Part shown: piece after piece, positions 1-9,191 of the stretch
Numbering within the stretch: position 1 is the stretch's first letter
How the letters are laid out: every line of letters begins with the position of its first letter
Assembly (NCBI GenBank): GCA_016209715.1
Contig: JACQVP010000011.1
Coordinates: 1 to 35,069, forward strand
Direction of reading: 5' to 3'
Source of the DNA: Candidatus Omnitrophota bacterium
Lineage (GTDB): Bacteria; Omnitrophota; Omnitrophia; Omnitrophales; Omnitrophaceae
Length of the DNA: 35,069 nucleotides
Notes under the pieces: model-generated
Databases searched by the model: none
What the model was told of the DNA's origin: nothing
What the model saw: only the letters and a program-made list of their open reading frames with translations
Program-made: the position numbers and the translations under genes

Positions 1-1182
1 CAGGAGGACCTCCGCCGCGCGCGGGCGGGAGTTGTATTGGCTCGACATGGTGAAGCCGTAGGCGCCGGCGGTCATGACCGCCAGGAGGTCGCCCCGCTGG
101 AATGGCGGCAGATCGCGGTCCTTCGCCAGGAAATCCCCGGACTCGCAGATCGGGCCGACCACGTCGCAGTGGACGCGGGCCTTGGCCCGGGACTGCTTCA
201 CCGGCAGAACGTCGTGATAGGCGCCATAAAGCGCCGGGCGCACGAGGTCGTTCATGGCCCCGTCCACGATGATGAAATGCTTGGGGTGCGATTTCTTCAT
301 GAACAGCACCCGGCTCACGAAAATCCCGCTGTTGGCGGCGATGAAACGCCCCGGCTCGAAGATGATCCGGGTGCCTTTCGCGACCTGCTTCTTAAGGAGC
401 GGGATGATCCGCGCGGCAAACTGCGCCGCCGTCTGCGGCTTCTCTTCCTTATAAACGGCCGCCAGGCCGCCGCCCAAATTCAGGTAACGGATCTTCACGC
501 CGTGAGATTCCACTTCCTCGAGAAAGCCGATCACCTTCTTGAAGGCCTTGACGAACGGGCCGCCGGTAGTGATCTGGGAGCCGATGTGGACGTGAGCGCC
601 CGTCACGCGCAGGTTCGGAAAGTCGTCCTGTTCGGTGTAGATTTCATGCGCGAGCCCGAGATCGATCCCAAATTTGGATTCCTTCTTCCCCGTGGTGATG
701 TAGCGGTGCGTTTTCGGGTCCACGTCCGGGTTCAGGCGGAGCGAGATGTCCACCACTTTTTTCTTGCGGCGCGCAATGGCGTCGATGGTTTCCAGTTCCG
801 GCACGGACTCCACATTGAAAAGAAGAATCCCGCTGTCGATGGCCTTGGCAATTTCCTCCTCGCTCTTTCCCACGCCGGCGTAAACGATTTTCCCCGGCTC
901 GCAGCCGGCCTTCAAGGCCCGGAAAAGTTCCCCGCCCGAAACGATGTCCAAGCCGGAGCCCTTCTTCACCAGGGCCTTGAGCAGGGCCAGGTTGGAATTC
1001 GCCTTCATGGAAAAACAGATCAACGGCTTGAGCGGCGCGAGGGCCGAGGCCAGCTTGGCATAATGGCCGGTCAGCGTCTTATGGCTGTAAAGGTAAAAAG
1101 GAGTGCCCACCCGGGCGGCGATTTCCGCCACCTTCACCTTCTCGCAATAAAGCTCCCCGTCGCGGTATGAAAAGTCGTGCAT
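1..1182 (-). CDS. lysA: Diaminopimelate decarboxylase (partial, 3' end beyond window start)
   Basis: Reverse-strand translation from ATG at 1182: MHDFSYRDGELYCEKVKVAEIAARVGTPFYLYSHKTLTGHYAKLASAL..ICFSMKANSNLALLK..GSGLDIVSGGELFRAL; PLP-lysine KAN motif. Open to window edge. Confidence 0.93.
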   Translation of the reverse strand, partial: MHDFSYRDGELYCEKVKVAEIAARVGTPFYLYSHKTLTGHYAKLASALAPLKPLICFSMKANSNLALLKALVKKGSGLDIVSGGELFRALKAGCEPGKIVYAGVGKSEEEIAKAIDSGILLFNVESVPELETIDAIARRKKKVVDISLRLNPDVDPKTHRYITTGKKESKFGIDLGLAHEIYTEQDDFPNLRVTGAHVHIGSQITTGGPFVKAFKKVIGFLEEVESHGVKIRYLNLGGGLAAVYKEEKPQTAAQFAARIIPLLKKQVAKGTRIIFEPGRFIAANSGIFVSRVLFMKKSHPKHFIIVDGAMNDLVRPALYGAYHDVLPVKQSRAKARVHCDVVGPICESGDFLAKDRDLPPFQRGDLLAVMTAGAYGFTMSSQYNSRPRAAEVLL

Positions 1183-1185
1183 GAG

Positions 1186-2571
1186 CTACCTCTTTTTCGC
1201 CGTCTTATGCTTCCAGAATTTGAGCTGCTTCGCCACCAGGGCCGGCTGGGTGGACCCGATGGTCTTTTTTCCCGCCAGGCTCTTCGCCGGATTGAAGACC
1301 TGATAAATGTCCTTTTCGATCTTGGGCGAGAACTGCCTCAATTCGCTGAATGAAAGCTCCTTCAGGGGCCGTTCGATCGTGAGCGAATGCTGGACCATGC
1401 GGCCCACGAGCGCGTGCGCGTCCTCGAAGGCGGTCCCCTTGAGAATCAGGTAATCCAGGAGGTCCGTCGCGTAAAGCAGGCTGTCCGTCGTGGCCTGATA
1501 GCAGAGTTCCTCGTTGACCTCGGTCTTCCGCACCAGGTGGGAGAGCACCCCGAGCGAACGAATGGCCTGGCGGACAGATTCGAAAAGCGCCTTTTTGTCC
1601 TCCTGCATGTCCCGGTTATAAGCCAGCGGCAGGCCCTTCATGGTGACGAGGAGCGCGACCAGGTTACCGATGGCTGCCCCGGCGCGGCCGCGCGTGAGCT
1701 CGAGCATGTCCGGATTCTTTTTGTGCGGCATGAGGCTCGAACCGGTGGCGTAGCTGTCCGGAAAATTGATGAATCCGAATTCGGACGTGTTCCAGAGGAT
1801 CATGTCCTCCGACAGCCGCGACAGATGCATGAAAAGGATCGCGATGTCGGCGAGCGTCTCCACCAAAAAGTCCCGGTCGCTCACGGAGTCGATGGAATTC
1901 GCAGTCGGCCGGGCAAAGCCCAATTCTCTGGCGGTGGCGGCGCGGTCGATCGGCAGGCTGGAGCCGGCGAGCGCGGCCGCGCCCAAGGGGCATTCGTTCA
2001 TGTTGTCCGCCGCCTGCGCGAACCGCTTGCCGTCCCTTTCGAGCATTTCCACGTACGCGAGCAGGTGGTGGGCGAGGAGCACGGTCTGCGCCCGCTGGAG
2101 ATGGGTGTAACCGGGGATGGCCACTCCGGAGAACTTCTCCCCCAGGAAAACGAGCGCCTTCTGCAATTCCACGATCCCGGCCCGGATCAAAGCGATCTTC
2201 TCCCGCAGATAAACCTTCACCGAGGTCACCACCAGATCGTTGCGAGACCGGCCCGTGTGCAATTTCTTGGCGGTCTTCCCGATCTTCTTCTCGAGCGTGA
2301 CCTGGATCAGGGTATGCACGTCTTCGTATTCCTGAGCGAGCGCCGCGAGGTCGGCCTTCGAAAGCTCCTTGAGGACAGACTCAAGCCCCCCCACGAGCCG
2401 GGCCGATTCCTGCCGCGTGATGAGCCCTGCCTTCGCGAGCATTTTCGCGTGGGCGGTGCTCACGCGAATGTCGGCGGCCAGCAATTCGCCGTCCACGGCG
2501 AGCGAATAGGAATATTCCTTGGCGTCGTCCGCCAGCTCTTCGGTGAACCTTCCGCCCCAAAGCTTCTTCAT
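1186..2571 (-). CDS. argH: Argininosuccinate lyase
   Basis: MKKLWGGRFTEELADDAKEYSYSLAVDGELLAADI...GSSLMPHKKNPD signature; start chosen at internal Met giving a 4-nt overlap with argG. Confidence 0.97.
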   Translation of the reverse strand: MKKLWGGRFTEELADDAKEYSYSLAVDGELLAADIRVSTAHAKMLAKAGLITRQESARLVGGLESVLKELSKADLAALAQEYEDVHTLIQVTLEKKIGKTAKKLHTGRSRNDLVVTSVKVYLREKIALIRAGIVELQKALVFLGEKFSGVAIPGYTHLQRAQTVLLAHHLLAYVEMLERDGKRFAQAADNMNECPLGAAALAGSSLPIDRAATARELGFARPTANSIDSVSDRDFLVETLADIAILFMHLSRLSEDMILWNTSEFGFINFPDSYATGSSLMPHKKNPDMLELTRGRAGAAIGNLVALLVTMKGLPLAYNRDMQEDKKALFESVRQAIRSLGVLSHLVRKTEVNEELCYQATTDSLLYATDLLDYLILKGTAFEDAHALVGRMVQHSLTIERPLKELSFSELRQFSPKIEKDIYQVFNPAKSLAGKKTIGSTQPALVAKQLKFWKHKTAKKR

Positions 2572-3755
2572 GATTTTCCCTTTCCCCTCCCGACGTAGGG
2601 CAGGCCCCACAACTTGATGAAACCATTGGCGGCCTTATGGTCAAAAGCGTCCTTCGCCGAATACGTCGCCAATTCCTCGGAATAAATCGAATTCGGCGAT
2701 TTCCGTCCCGTCACCACGGCGCGGCCCGGCTCGAGGCGGAAACGCACCGTGCCCGTGATGAGACCCTGGTGCTGGGCGAAAAAGGCGTCCAGGGACTCTT
2801 TGAGCGGCGTGAACCAGAGGCCGTAATAAACGAGATCGGCGTATTTGTCCGAGAGCGCCCTCTTATAATGAAGCAGTTCCCGGTCGAGAATGAGGTCTTC
2901 GAGCTCTTCATGGGCGCGAATGAGGACCTCCGCCGCCGGGGCCTCGTAAACCTCGCGGGACTTGATCCCGACCACGCGGTTCTCGATCATGTCCAGGCGC
3001 CCCACCCCGAACTTGCCGGCCAGGACATTCAGCGCCTCGATGAGGGGAACGAGCGCCATGCGCTTTCCGTTCAGCTTCACCGGAACGCCTTTTTCGAAAT
3101 CGACGGTCAGGGTACGGGAACCCTTGGCCTTTTCGGAGCCGCGCGTCAGCACGTAGGCGTCCGCCGGGGCCTCCGTCCAGGGGTCTTCCAACACGCCGGC
3201 TTCGATGGCCACGCCCCAGATGTTCTTGTCGATCGAATACGGACTTTTCTTGGTCACCGCCACCGGGATTTTGTTCGCCAGGGCGTACTCGATTTCCTCC
3301 TCGCGCGACTTGAATTCCCAGTCCTTGAGCGGGGCGATGATCTTGAGCGAGGGATCGAGCGTGGTGACGCCGACCTCGAGCCGCACCTGGTCATTGCCCT
3401 TGCCGGTACACCCGTGGGCCACGTAGGCGGCCTTCTCCTTTTGCGCGATCTTCACCAGGTGCTTGGCGATGAGGGGACGGCCCAGCGAAGTCGCCATCGG
3501 GTATTTGCCTTCGTAACGCGCGTGCGCCCAGAGGGCCGGCAGGACGAAGTCCCGGGCGAATTCTTCCTTCAGGTCCTCGATGTAAATTTTTTCCGACCCC
3601 GCCGCGCGGGCGCGCTTCCTCAAGATGCCCTTGTCCGACACTTCGCCGATGAAGGCCGAGAAGCAGACCACCTCCAGGCCGTAATGGTCGCGGATCCACT
3701 TGACGCAGCACGACGTGTCCAAACCGCCGGAAAATGCGAGCACGACTTTGTCCAC
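2568..3755 (-). CDS. argG: Argininosuccinate synthase
   Basis: MDKVVLAFSGGLDTSCCVKWIRDHYGLEVVCFSAFIGEV; SGGLDTS PP-loop motif. Confidence 0.97.
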   Translation of the reverse strand: MDKVVLAFSGGLDTSCCVKWIRDHYGLEVVCFSAFIGEVSDKGILRKRARAAGSEKIYIEDLKEEFARDFVLPALWAHARYEGKYPMATSLGRPLIAKHLVKIAQKEKAAYVAHGCTGKGNDQVRLEVGVTTLDPSLKIIAPLKDWEFKSREEEIEYALANKIPVAVTKKSPYSIDKNIWGVAIEAGVLEDPWTEAPADAYVLTRGSEKAKGSRTLTVDFEKGVPVKLNGKRMALVPLIEALNVLAGKFGVGRLDMIENRVVGIKSREVYEAPAAEVLIRAHEELEDLILDRELLHYKRALSDKYADLVYYGLWFTPLKESLDAFFAQHQGLITGTVRFRLEPGRAVVTGRKSPNSIYSEELATYSAKDAFDHKAANGFIKLWGLPYVGRGKGKS

Positions 3756-4700
3756 TTATTTGACCTCCAGATTTGAGCCGATGGATGTGAGCAAATAGAG
3801 CAGGATGGCCTTCTGCACCGGAAGGCGGTTCGCCGCCTGCTGAAAGATAAGCGAATGGCTGCCTTCCATCACCTGGTTCGTGATTTCCTCGCCGCGGTGG
3901 GCCGGCAGGCAGTGCATGACCTTCACGTTTTCTGCCGCCCCGCGCAAGAGGTTTTGATTGATCTGAAACCCGCGGAAATTCTTCTTTTTCGCCTCCGCCT
4001 GGTTTTCTTCGCCCATGCTCGCCCAGACGTCCGTGTAGATGACCTGAGCGTTGCGGACCGCCTCGCGGGGGTTCGTGAACGCCGAGATCTTGGCGCCGGA
4101 ACGGCGCGCCAGCGTCTTCACCGTTTTCAAAAGAGCGGCCTTGGGCGCGAAATCCCGCGGCGTCGCGTAGCGCAGGGTGAGCCCGGTCTTGGCAAAGAGC
4201 AGGAGCAGCGAATTCAGGACGTTGTTCCCGTCGCCCACATAAACCACGTTGATCTTGGCCGCGTCCTTCTTGCCGAATGTTTCCAAAATCGTGTAGACAT
4301 CCGTGAGCGCCTGACAGGGGTGCGAAATGTTGCTCAGACCGTTGATCACCGGCTTGGCCGAATAACGGGCGAATTCCGTGATGGTCCGGTGCAAAAAAGT
4401 CCGGAGCACGAAAACGGCCAGGTAGCTCGAAAGGACGCGCGCGATGTCCCGCACTTCTTCCCGCTTGCCCATGGCGATGTCGTGGGGGCCGAGGTACAAA
4501 GATTCCCCGCCCAATTCGTTCATGCCGGCCTGGAACGACGCCCAGGTGCGGGTCGAGGGCTTCTCGAAAATAAGCCCCAGGGTCATCCCCTTCAGCCGGT
4601 CGGCGTAGGCCGGGGGGTTCTTTTTCACCCGGTCGGTCAGGTTGAAAAGGAATTCGATTTCCTCCCGGGAAAGGTCTTTGATCGATATCAGGTGCTTCAT
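3756..4700 (-). CDS. argF: Ornithine carbamoyltransferase
   Basis: MKHLISIKDLSREEIEFLFNL...EKPSTRTWASFQAGM...HPCQALTD...HCLPAHRGEEI; STRT and HCLPA motifs. Confidence 0.96.
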   Translation of the reverse strand: MKHLISIKDLSREEIEFLFNLTDRVKKNPPAYADRLKGMTLGLIFEKPSTRTWASFQAGMNELGGESLYLGPHDIAMGKREEVRDIARVLSSYLAVFVLRTFLHRTITEFARYSAKPVINGLSNISHPCQALTDVYTILETFGKKDAAKINVVYVGDGNNVLNSLLLLFAKTGLTLRYATPRDFAPKAALLKTVKTLARRSGAKISAFTNPREAVRNAQVIYTDVWASMGEENQAEAKKKNFRGFQINQNLLRGAAENVKVMHCLPAHRGEEITNQVMEGSHSLIFQQAANRLPVQKAILLYLLTSIGSNLEVK

Positions 4701-5905
4701 GATTTCACCGTTTCCGCGAACGCGCGGTCCAGGATCCGCATCGCCTTCTGGATCAGAGTCGACGTCACGTTGATCGCCGGCATGATCCGGAGGACCCGGT
4801 CCTGCGTGCAATTGATGAGCAGGCCCAATTCCCGCGCCCGGTCGGCGACCGGCCCGCCCGGGACAGAAAGCTCCACCCCGATCATGAGCCCGCGCCCCCG
4901 CACCTCTTGGATGCAGGGATATTTCGCCTTGAGCGCCTCAAGTTTGTCCCGCAGCTTGGCCCCCATGACTTCGACGTTCCGGAGAAGACGCTCTTTCCGG
5001 ATGGTCTTGAACACCGCCAGCGCCGCCGCGCACACCAGCGGGTTTCCGCCGTAAGTGGAAGCGTGGGTGCCCGGCGTGAAGACGTCGCCCGCGACGCGGT
5101 TGCTCACCACCAGCGCCCCGATGGGGACGCCGCTCCCGAGGGACTTGGCCAGGGTCATCAAATCCGGCTCGATGCCGTAAGTCTGATAATCGAAGATCCG
5201 CCCCGTGCGCCCGAGGCCGGTCTGGACCTCGTCCACGATCAGAAGGATCCTTTTTTCGTCGCACAGCTTCCGCAATTTCCGCACGAAATCGGCCCCGGCG
5301 ATGTTGATGCCGCCTTCGCCCTGGATCAATTCCAGCATCACCGCCACCGTTTTCGCGTTCACCCGGGCCAGCAGGGCGTCGAAATCGTTCAGCGGCACGT
5401 GATGGAACCCGGCCGGGAGCGGGTCGAAGCCCGCCTGGTATTTCGGCTGCCCGGTCGCGGTGATCGCCGCCAGCGTCCGGCCGTGGAATGAATTCGTCAT
5501 GCTGATGATTTCAAACCGGCCCTCGGCGTGCCCGAATTTGCGCGCGAACTTGATCGCCGCTTCGTTGGCCTCGGCGCCGCTGTTGGCAAAAAACACCTTG
5601 CCCGGAAAGGAATTCTTCACGATCTCTTCCGCCAGCCGGGCCTGCTTGACGTTCAGATAGTTGTTCGAGATATGGAGCATCCGGCGCGACTGGTCCTTCA
5701 AGGCGCTCACCACCGCGGGATGGCAGTGGCCCAGGCCCGAGACTCCCCAGCCGGGGAAAAAGTCGAGGTATTCCTTCCCTTCCAGGTCCCACACGCGCGA
5801 GCCCTTGCCCTTCACCAGGCAGACGGGGATCTGGCGGTAAGTGGGAAGAATATATTCCTTATAAAGTTCTTCGACGTTCCGGGTTTTCATCTGATTGACC
5901 GTCAA
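4697..5905 (-). CDS. argD: Acetylornithine aminotransferase
   Basis: Class-III PLP aminotransferase: YLDFFPGWGVSGLGHCHP..., IVDEVQTGLGRTGRIFDYQTYGIEPDLMTLAKSLGSGVPIGALVV; position in arg operon. Confidence 0.95.
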   Translation of the reverse strand: MTVNQMKTRNVEELYKEYILPTYRQIPVCLVKGKGSRVWDLEGKEYLDFFPGWGVSGLGHCHPAVVSALKDQSRRMLHISNNYLNVKQARLAEEIVKNSFPGKVFFANSGAEANEAAIKFARKFGHAEGRFEIISMTNSFHGRTLAAITATGQPKYQAGFDPLPAGFHHVPLNDFDALLARVNAKTVAVMLELIQGEGGINIAGADFVRKLRKLCDEKRILLIVDEVQTGLGRTGRIFDYQTYGIEPDLMTLAKSLGSGVPIGALVVSNRVAGDVFTPGTHASTYGGNPLVCAAALAVFKTIRKERLLRNVEVMGAKLRDKLEALKAKYPCIQEVRGRGLMIGVELSVPGGPVADRARELGLLINCTQDRVLRIMPAINVTSTLIQKAMRILDRAFAETVKS

Positions 5906-5917
5906 GGAGGGACGAGC

Positions 5918-6805
5918 TTACAGCACGATCTCGGTGCCGATTCCCTGATCCGTAAAGATTTCCAAAAGGAGCGAATGCTTGATCCGCCCGTCGATGATGT
6001 GGGCTTTTTTGACGCCGCCGGCCAGGGCCGCGGTGCAGGCCTTGACCTTGGGGATCATCCCGCCCGAGATCACCTTGTTCTTGATCAAATGTTCCACTTC
6101 TTCGACGCGCAGCGAAGAAATGAGCGAGCCCAGGTCTTCCGGGTCCCGGAGGATGCCGTGGACATTCGTGAGCACCATGATCTTCTGCACCTGCATGGCC
6201 ATGGCGATCTTGGCCGCGGCCTCATCGGCGTTCACGTTATAGGTTTCGCCCTTGCCGTCGATCCCCACCGGGTAGATGACCGGGATGATGTTGAACTCCG
6301 TGAGCTCCTTGAGCGGCAAAATATTGACGGAGGTCACTTCGCCGACGAATCCGATGTCCTCGCTCGCCTCGACCTTTTTCACGTTCAAGATCTCGTTGTC
6401 ATGCCCGCTGAGACCGATCGCGCGCGCCCCCAGCTGATTGATGTCGTGGACGATGCTCTTGTTCAGTTCGGCGAGCGTTTCCACGACCACCTCGATGGTC
6501 TTCTTGTCGGTGACCCGGAGCCCGTCCACGAAACGGGTCTGGACGCCCTCTTTTTTCAACCGCTCCGTGATGCTCGGCCCGCCGCCGTGGATCAGGATGG
6601 GCTTGATCCCGACATAGTTCATGAAGACGAGGTCATGCAGGACATTTTCCCGGATGTCCTCGTTGTTCATCGCCGCGCCGCCGTACTTGATGAGGATTTC
6701 CTTGCCCCGGAACTTCTTGATATAGGGAAGGGCTTCGATCAAAATACTGGCTTTTTCGACCAAGCGTTCCATCGCGTTTTCAACCGCCTTTACGTTGTGT
6801 ACCAC
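5918..6805 (-). CDS. argB: Acetylglutamate kinase
   Basis: ILIEALPYIKKFRGKEILIKYGGAAM...PILIHGGGPSI...; typical ArgB. Confidence 0.96.
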   Translation of the reverse strand: MVHNVKAVENAMERLVEKASILIEALPYIKKFRGKEILIKYGGAAMNNEDIRENVLHDLVFMNYVGIKPILIHGGGPSITERLKKEGVQTRFVDGLRVTDKKTIEVVVETLAELNKSIVHDINQLGARAIGLSGHDNEILNVKKVEASEDIGFVGEVTSVNILPLKELTEFNIIPVIYPVGIDGKGETYNVNADEAAAKIAMAMQVQKIMVLTNVHGILRDPEDLGSLISSLRVEEVEHLIKNKVISGGMIPKVKACTAALAGGVKKAHIIDGRIKHSLLLEIFTDQGIGTEIVL

Positions 6806-7998
6806 GAGTTGATCCTGACGTAGGCCTTGGTGAGGTCCGTGGTGAGAAAACGGGCCTGCCCCCGGCCGAGATTAAGGTTCACTTCGAGCGAGATCTCCTT
6901 GCGTTTCAGCGCCTTGCGCACGACCGGCAGGTTCTTTTTGAGCACCCGTCCGTGCTGAAGGATTTTAATCCTCTCGAACCCGATGTCAAGCTTCTTGGGC
7001 TCGAAGGGAAGCTCGGTGGCGCCGACCGCGGCGACGACGCGCCCCCAGTTGGGGTCTTCTCCCGCGAGCATGGTCTTGAAAAGCATGGAAGACGCGATCT
7101 GCCGGGCGATCTTTTGCGCGTCGAAATCGCTCCGCGCCCCTTTGATCTTGATTTCACAGATGTGCTCGACGCCTTCGCCGTCCTTGATCAGCTCCTTGGC
7201 CAGGTAGCGGCACACCCGCTTGAGATGGGAGAGAAAGAGCCGGTAAGACCGGTCCTCTTTCACGATCTTGCGGTTGCGCGCCATGCCGTTGGCGAGCAGA
7301 TAGACGGTGTCGTTCGTGCTCATGTCCGTGTCCACGTTCACCTGATTGAACGTTTCCGTGACCGATTCCCGCAGGGCCTTTTTCAGCAGGGGCTTCGAGA
7401 TGTCGGCGTCCGTGGAAATAAAACACAGCATGGTGGCCATGTTGGGATTCATCATCCCGGCTCCCTTGGCGATGGCGCCGATGCGGACCTCCCGGCCCTC
7501 GATCGGAAAGGAATACGCGATTTCCTTGGTGCAAGTGTCGGTCGTCAGGATCGCAAGCGCGGCGCGGTTGCCCCCGTCTTTGGACAGCGACTTCACCAGC
7601 GCGGGGATGGCGTCGACGATATTTTTCACGGGCAGGGCCTTGCCGATCACACCCGTGGAGGAAACGAGAATCGACTGGGCCGGGACCTCTAGCTCCCGAG
7701 CCAGGTGCTTCACGGTGTCCAGCACCGCGCGGCGCCCGACCGCCCCGTTGAAACAGTTGGCGTTGCCGCTGTTGGCGATGATGGCCCAGTGGGACTTGCG
7801 GTCGATGATTTCCTCCGACCAAAGAACCGGCCAGGCCTTCGCCGTGTTCTTGGTGAACGTGGCGGCGGCCGTCGCCGCCCGGCTCGAAACGACCAAGCCG
7901 AGGTCCAGTTTGCTCTTCTTGATCCCGCAATTGAGCCCCGAGGCCAAAAATCCTTTCGGGGAGGTGACACTGCCGTTCTTGATCCTCTGCGTCGCCAT
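6790..7998 (-). CDS. argJ: Bifunctional glutamate N-acetyltransferase / amino-acid acetyltransferase
   Basis: MATQRIKNGSVTSPKGFLASGLNCGIKK...IAKGAGMMNPNMATMLCFISTDADI (autoprocessing MATML region). Confidence 0.96.
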   Translation of the reverse strand: MATQRIKNGSVTSPKGFLASGLNCGIKKSKLDLGLVVSSRAATAAATFTKNTAKAWPVLWSEEIIDRKSHWAIIANSGNANCFNGAVGRRAVLDTVKHLARELEVPAQSILVSSTGVIGKALPVKNIVDAIPALVKSLSKDGGNRAALAILTTDTCTKEIAYSFPIEGREVRIGAIAKGAGMMNPNMATMLCFISTDADISKPLLKKALRESVTETFNQVNVDTDMSTNDTVYLLANGMARNRKIVKEDRSYRLFLSHLKRVCRYLAKELIKDGEGVEHICEIKIKGARSDFDAQKIARQIASSMLFKTMLAGEDPNWGRVVAAVGATELPFEPKKLDIGFERIKILQHGRVLKKNLPVVRKALKRKEISLEVNLNLGRGQARFLTTDLTKAYVRINSWYTT

Positions 7999-9023
7999 CA
8001 GCTGACTAACCCGCTTTCCTCCGGGAAACCGCACCGGATGTTCATGTTTTGGACCGCCTGCCCGCTCGCGCCCTTCAAAAGATTGTCGATGGCCGAAAGC
8101 ACGATCACCCGGCCGTTCGAGTCTTCCGCCGCGATTCCGACATCGCAAAAATTGGTGTGCTGCACGTCCCTCAACGACGGGAATTCCCCATCTTTCTTGA
8201 ACCTCACGAAGGGTTCCCCGCCATACGCCGCTTCAAAAGCGCGGAAAATCTCCTTCTTCTTGACACCCTTCTTCTTTTCGGCGTAGATCGTGCTCAGGAT
8301 CCCGCGATGGACCGGGAGCAGGTGCGGCACGAAGGAGAAATCGACCCGGCCGTGCGCGGCCTCTTCCAGCGCCGCCTGAATTTCAGGCATGTGCTGGTGG
8401 GCGTTCACTTTGTAGGCCTTGAAATTCTCGTTCACTTCGCCGAAGAAAGTCGAGGCCGTGATCTTTTTCCCTGCCCCGCTCACGCCGGAGTTGGAATCGA
8501 TCACGATCCCGCGGGTCTCGATCAGGTTTTTGGACAAAAGCGGCAGCAGGCCCAAAATAGCGCTGGTCGGATAGCAGCCCGGATTGGCGATGAGATTGGC
8601 GCTCCGGATCTGGCGCCGGTTCAGTTCCGGCAGGCCGTAAACGGCCTCCTTCAAAAGTTCCTTCCGGGCGTGCGGATGCTTGTACCATTCCTTGTAGACC
8701 TTCGCGTCCTTGAGGCGGAAATCGGCCGACAAATCGATGACGATTTTTCCCGCCTTGTAAAAATGGGCCGCCGTCTCCATGGCCTCGGTGTGAGGGAGGC
8801 AGATGAAAACAATGTCGCTCTTTTTCGCCACTTCCGCGGCGTTGAATTTCTCCAGTTTCAGAGTCGTCTGCTTGGAGATTTCCGGGATGAGAAGACTTAG
8901 CTCGGGCGGCTCATCCTGGCGCGAAGTCAGACACGACAGCTTCACGTGCGGGTGGCGGAGCAGAATTTTGGCCAGTTCGATGCCGGTGTATCCGGTGGCC
9001 CCGAGGATCGCGCATTGAATCAT
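7998..9023 (-). CDS. argC: N-acetyl-gamma-glutamyl-phosphate reductase
   Basis: MIQCAILGATGYTGIELAKILLRHPHVKL...NPGCYPTSAILGLLPL; NAD-binding GATGYTG and NPGCYPT motifs. Confidence 0.97.
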   Translation of the reverse strand: MIQCAILGATGYTGIELAKILLRHPHVKLSCLTSRQDEPPELSLLIPEISKQTTLKLEKFNAAEVAKKSDIVFICLPHTEAMETAAHFYKAGKIVIDLSADFRLKDAKVYKEWYKHPHARKELLKEAVYGLPELNRRQIRSANLIANPGCYPTSAILGLLPLLSKNLIETRGIVIDSNSGVSGAGKKITASTFFGEVNENFKAYKVNAHQHMPEIQAALEEAAHGRVDFSFVPHLLPVHRGILSTIYAEKKKGVKKKEIFRAFEAAYGGEPFVRFKKDGEFPSLRDVQHTNFCDVGIAAEDSNGRVIVLSAIDNLLKGASGQAVQNMNIRCGFPEESGLVS

Positions 9024-9092
9024 TTTTTTGAAAAAAAATCCCTCTTAATGTGTTGCCGGACTTAATGTTACGCCGCGAAAAAAAGGAAAGTT

Positions 9093-9121
9093 ATTATAGG
9101 GAATGGACTTTCGAATGTCAA
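9093..9121 (-). promoter_or_regulatory. Consensus sigma70-type promoter of arg operon (TTGACA - 17 nt - TATAAT)
   Basis: Reverse strand reads TTGACA (9121..9116), 17-nt spacer, TATAAT (9098..9093), about 70 nt upstream of argC ATG at 9023. Confidence 0.85.
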
Positions 9122-9191
9122 ACAGACATTTGGCCGGCCCTCCTGGAAATCAGGGTGGCTCCGAAGAAAAAATTAAGTATAATGCACCGAA

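Noticed and set aside
37-1170. Long plus-strand ORF (377 aa) opposite lysA
   Set aside because: Antisense shadow of a clear lysA coding frame; composition rich in R/H/G/D/V with no recognisable domain.
1387-5054. Long plus-strand ORFs (403, 379, 399 aa) opposite argH, argG and argF
   Set aside because: GC-driven antisense frames opposite unambiguous enzymes; no domain signatures or translation signals.
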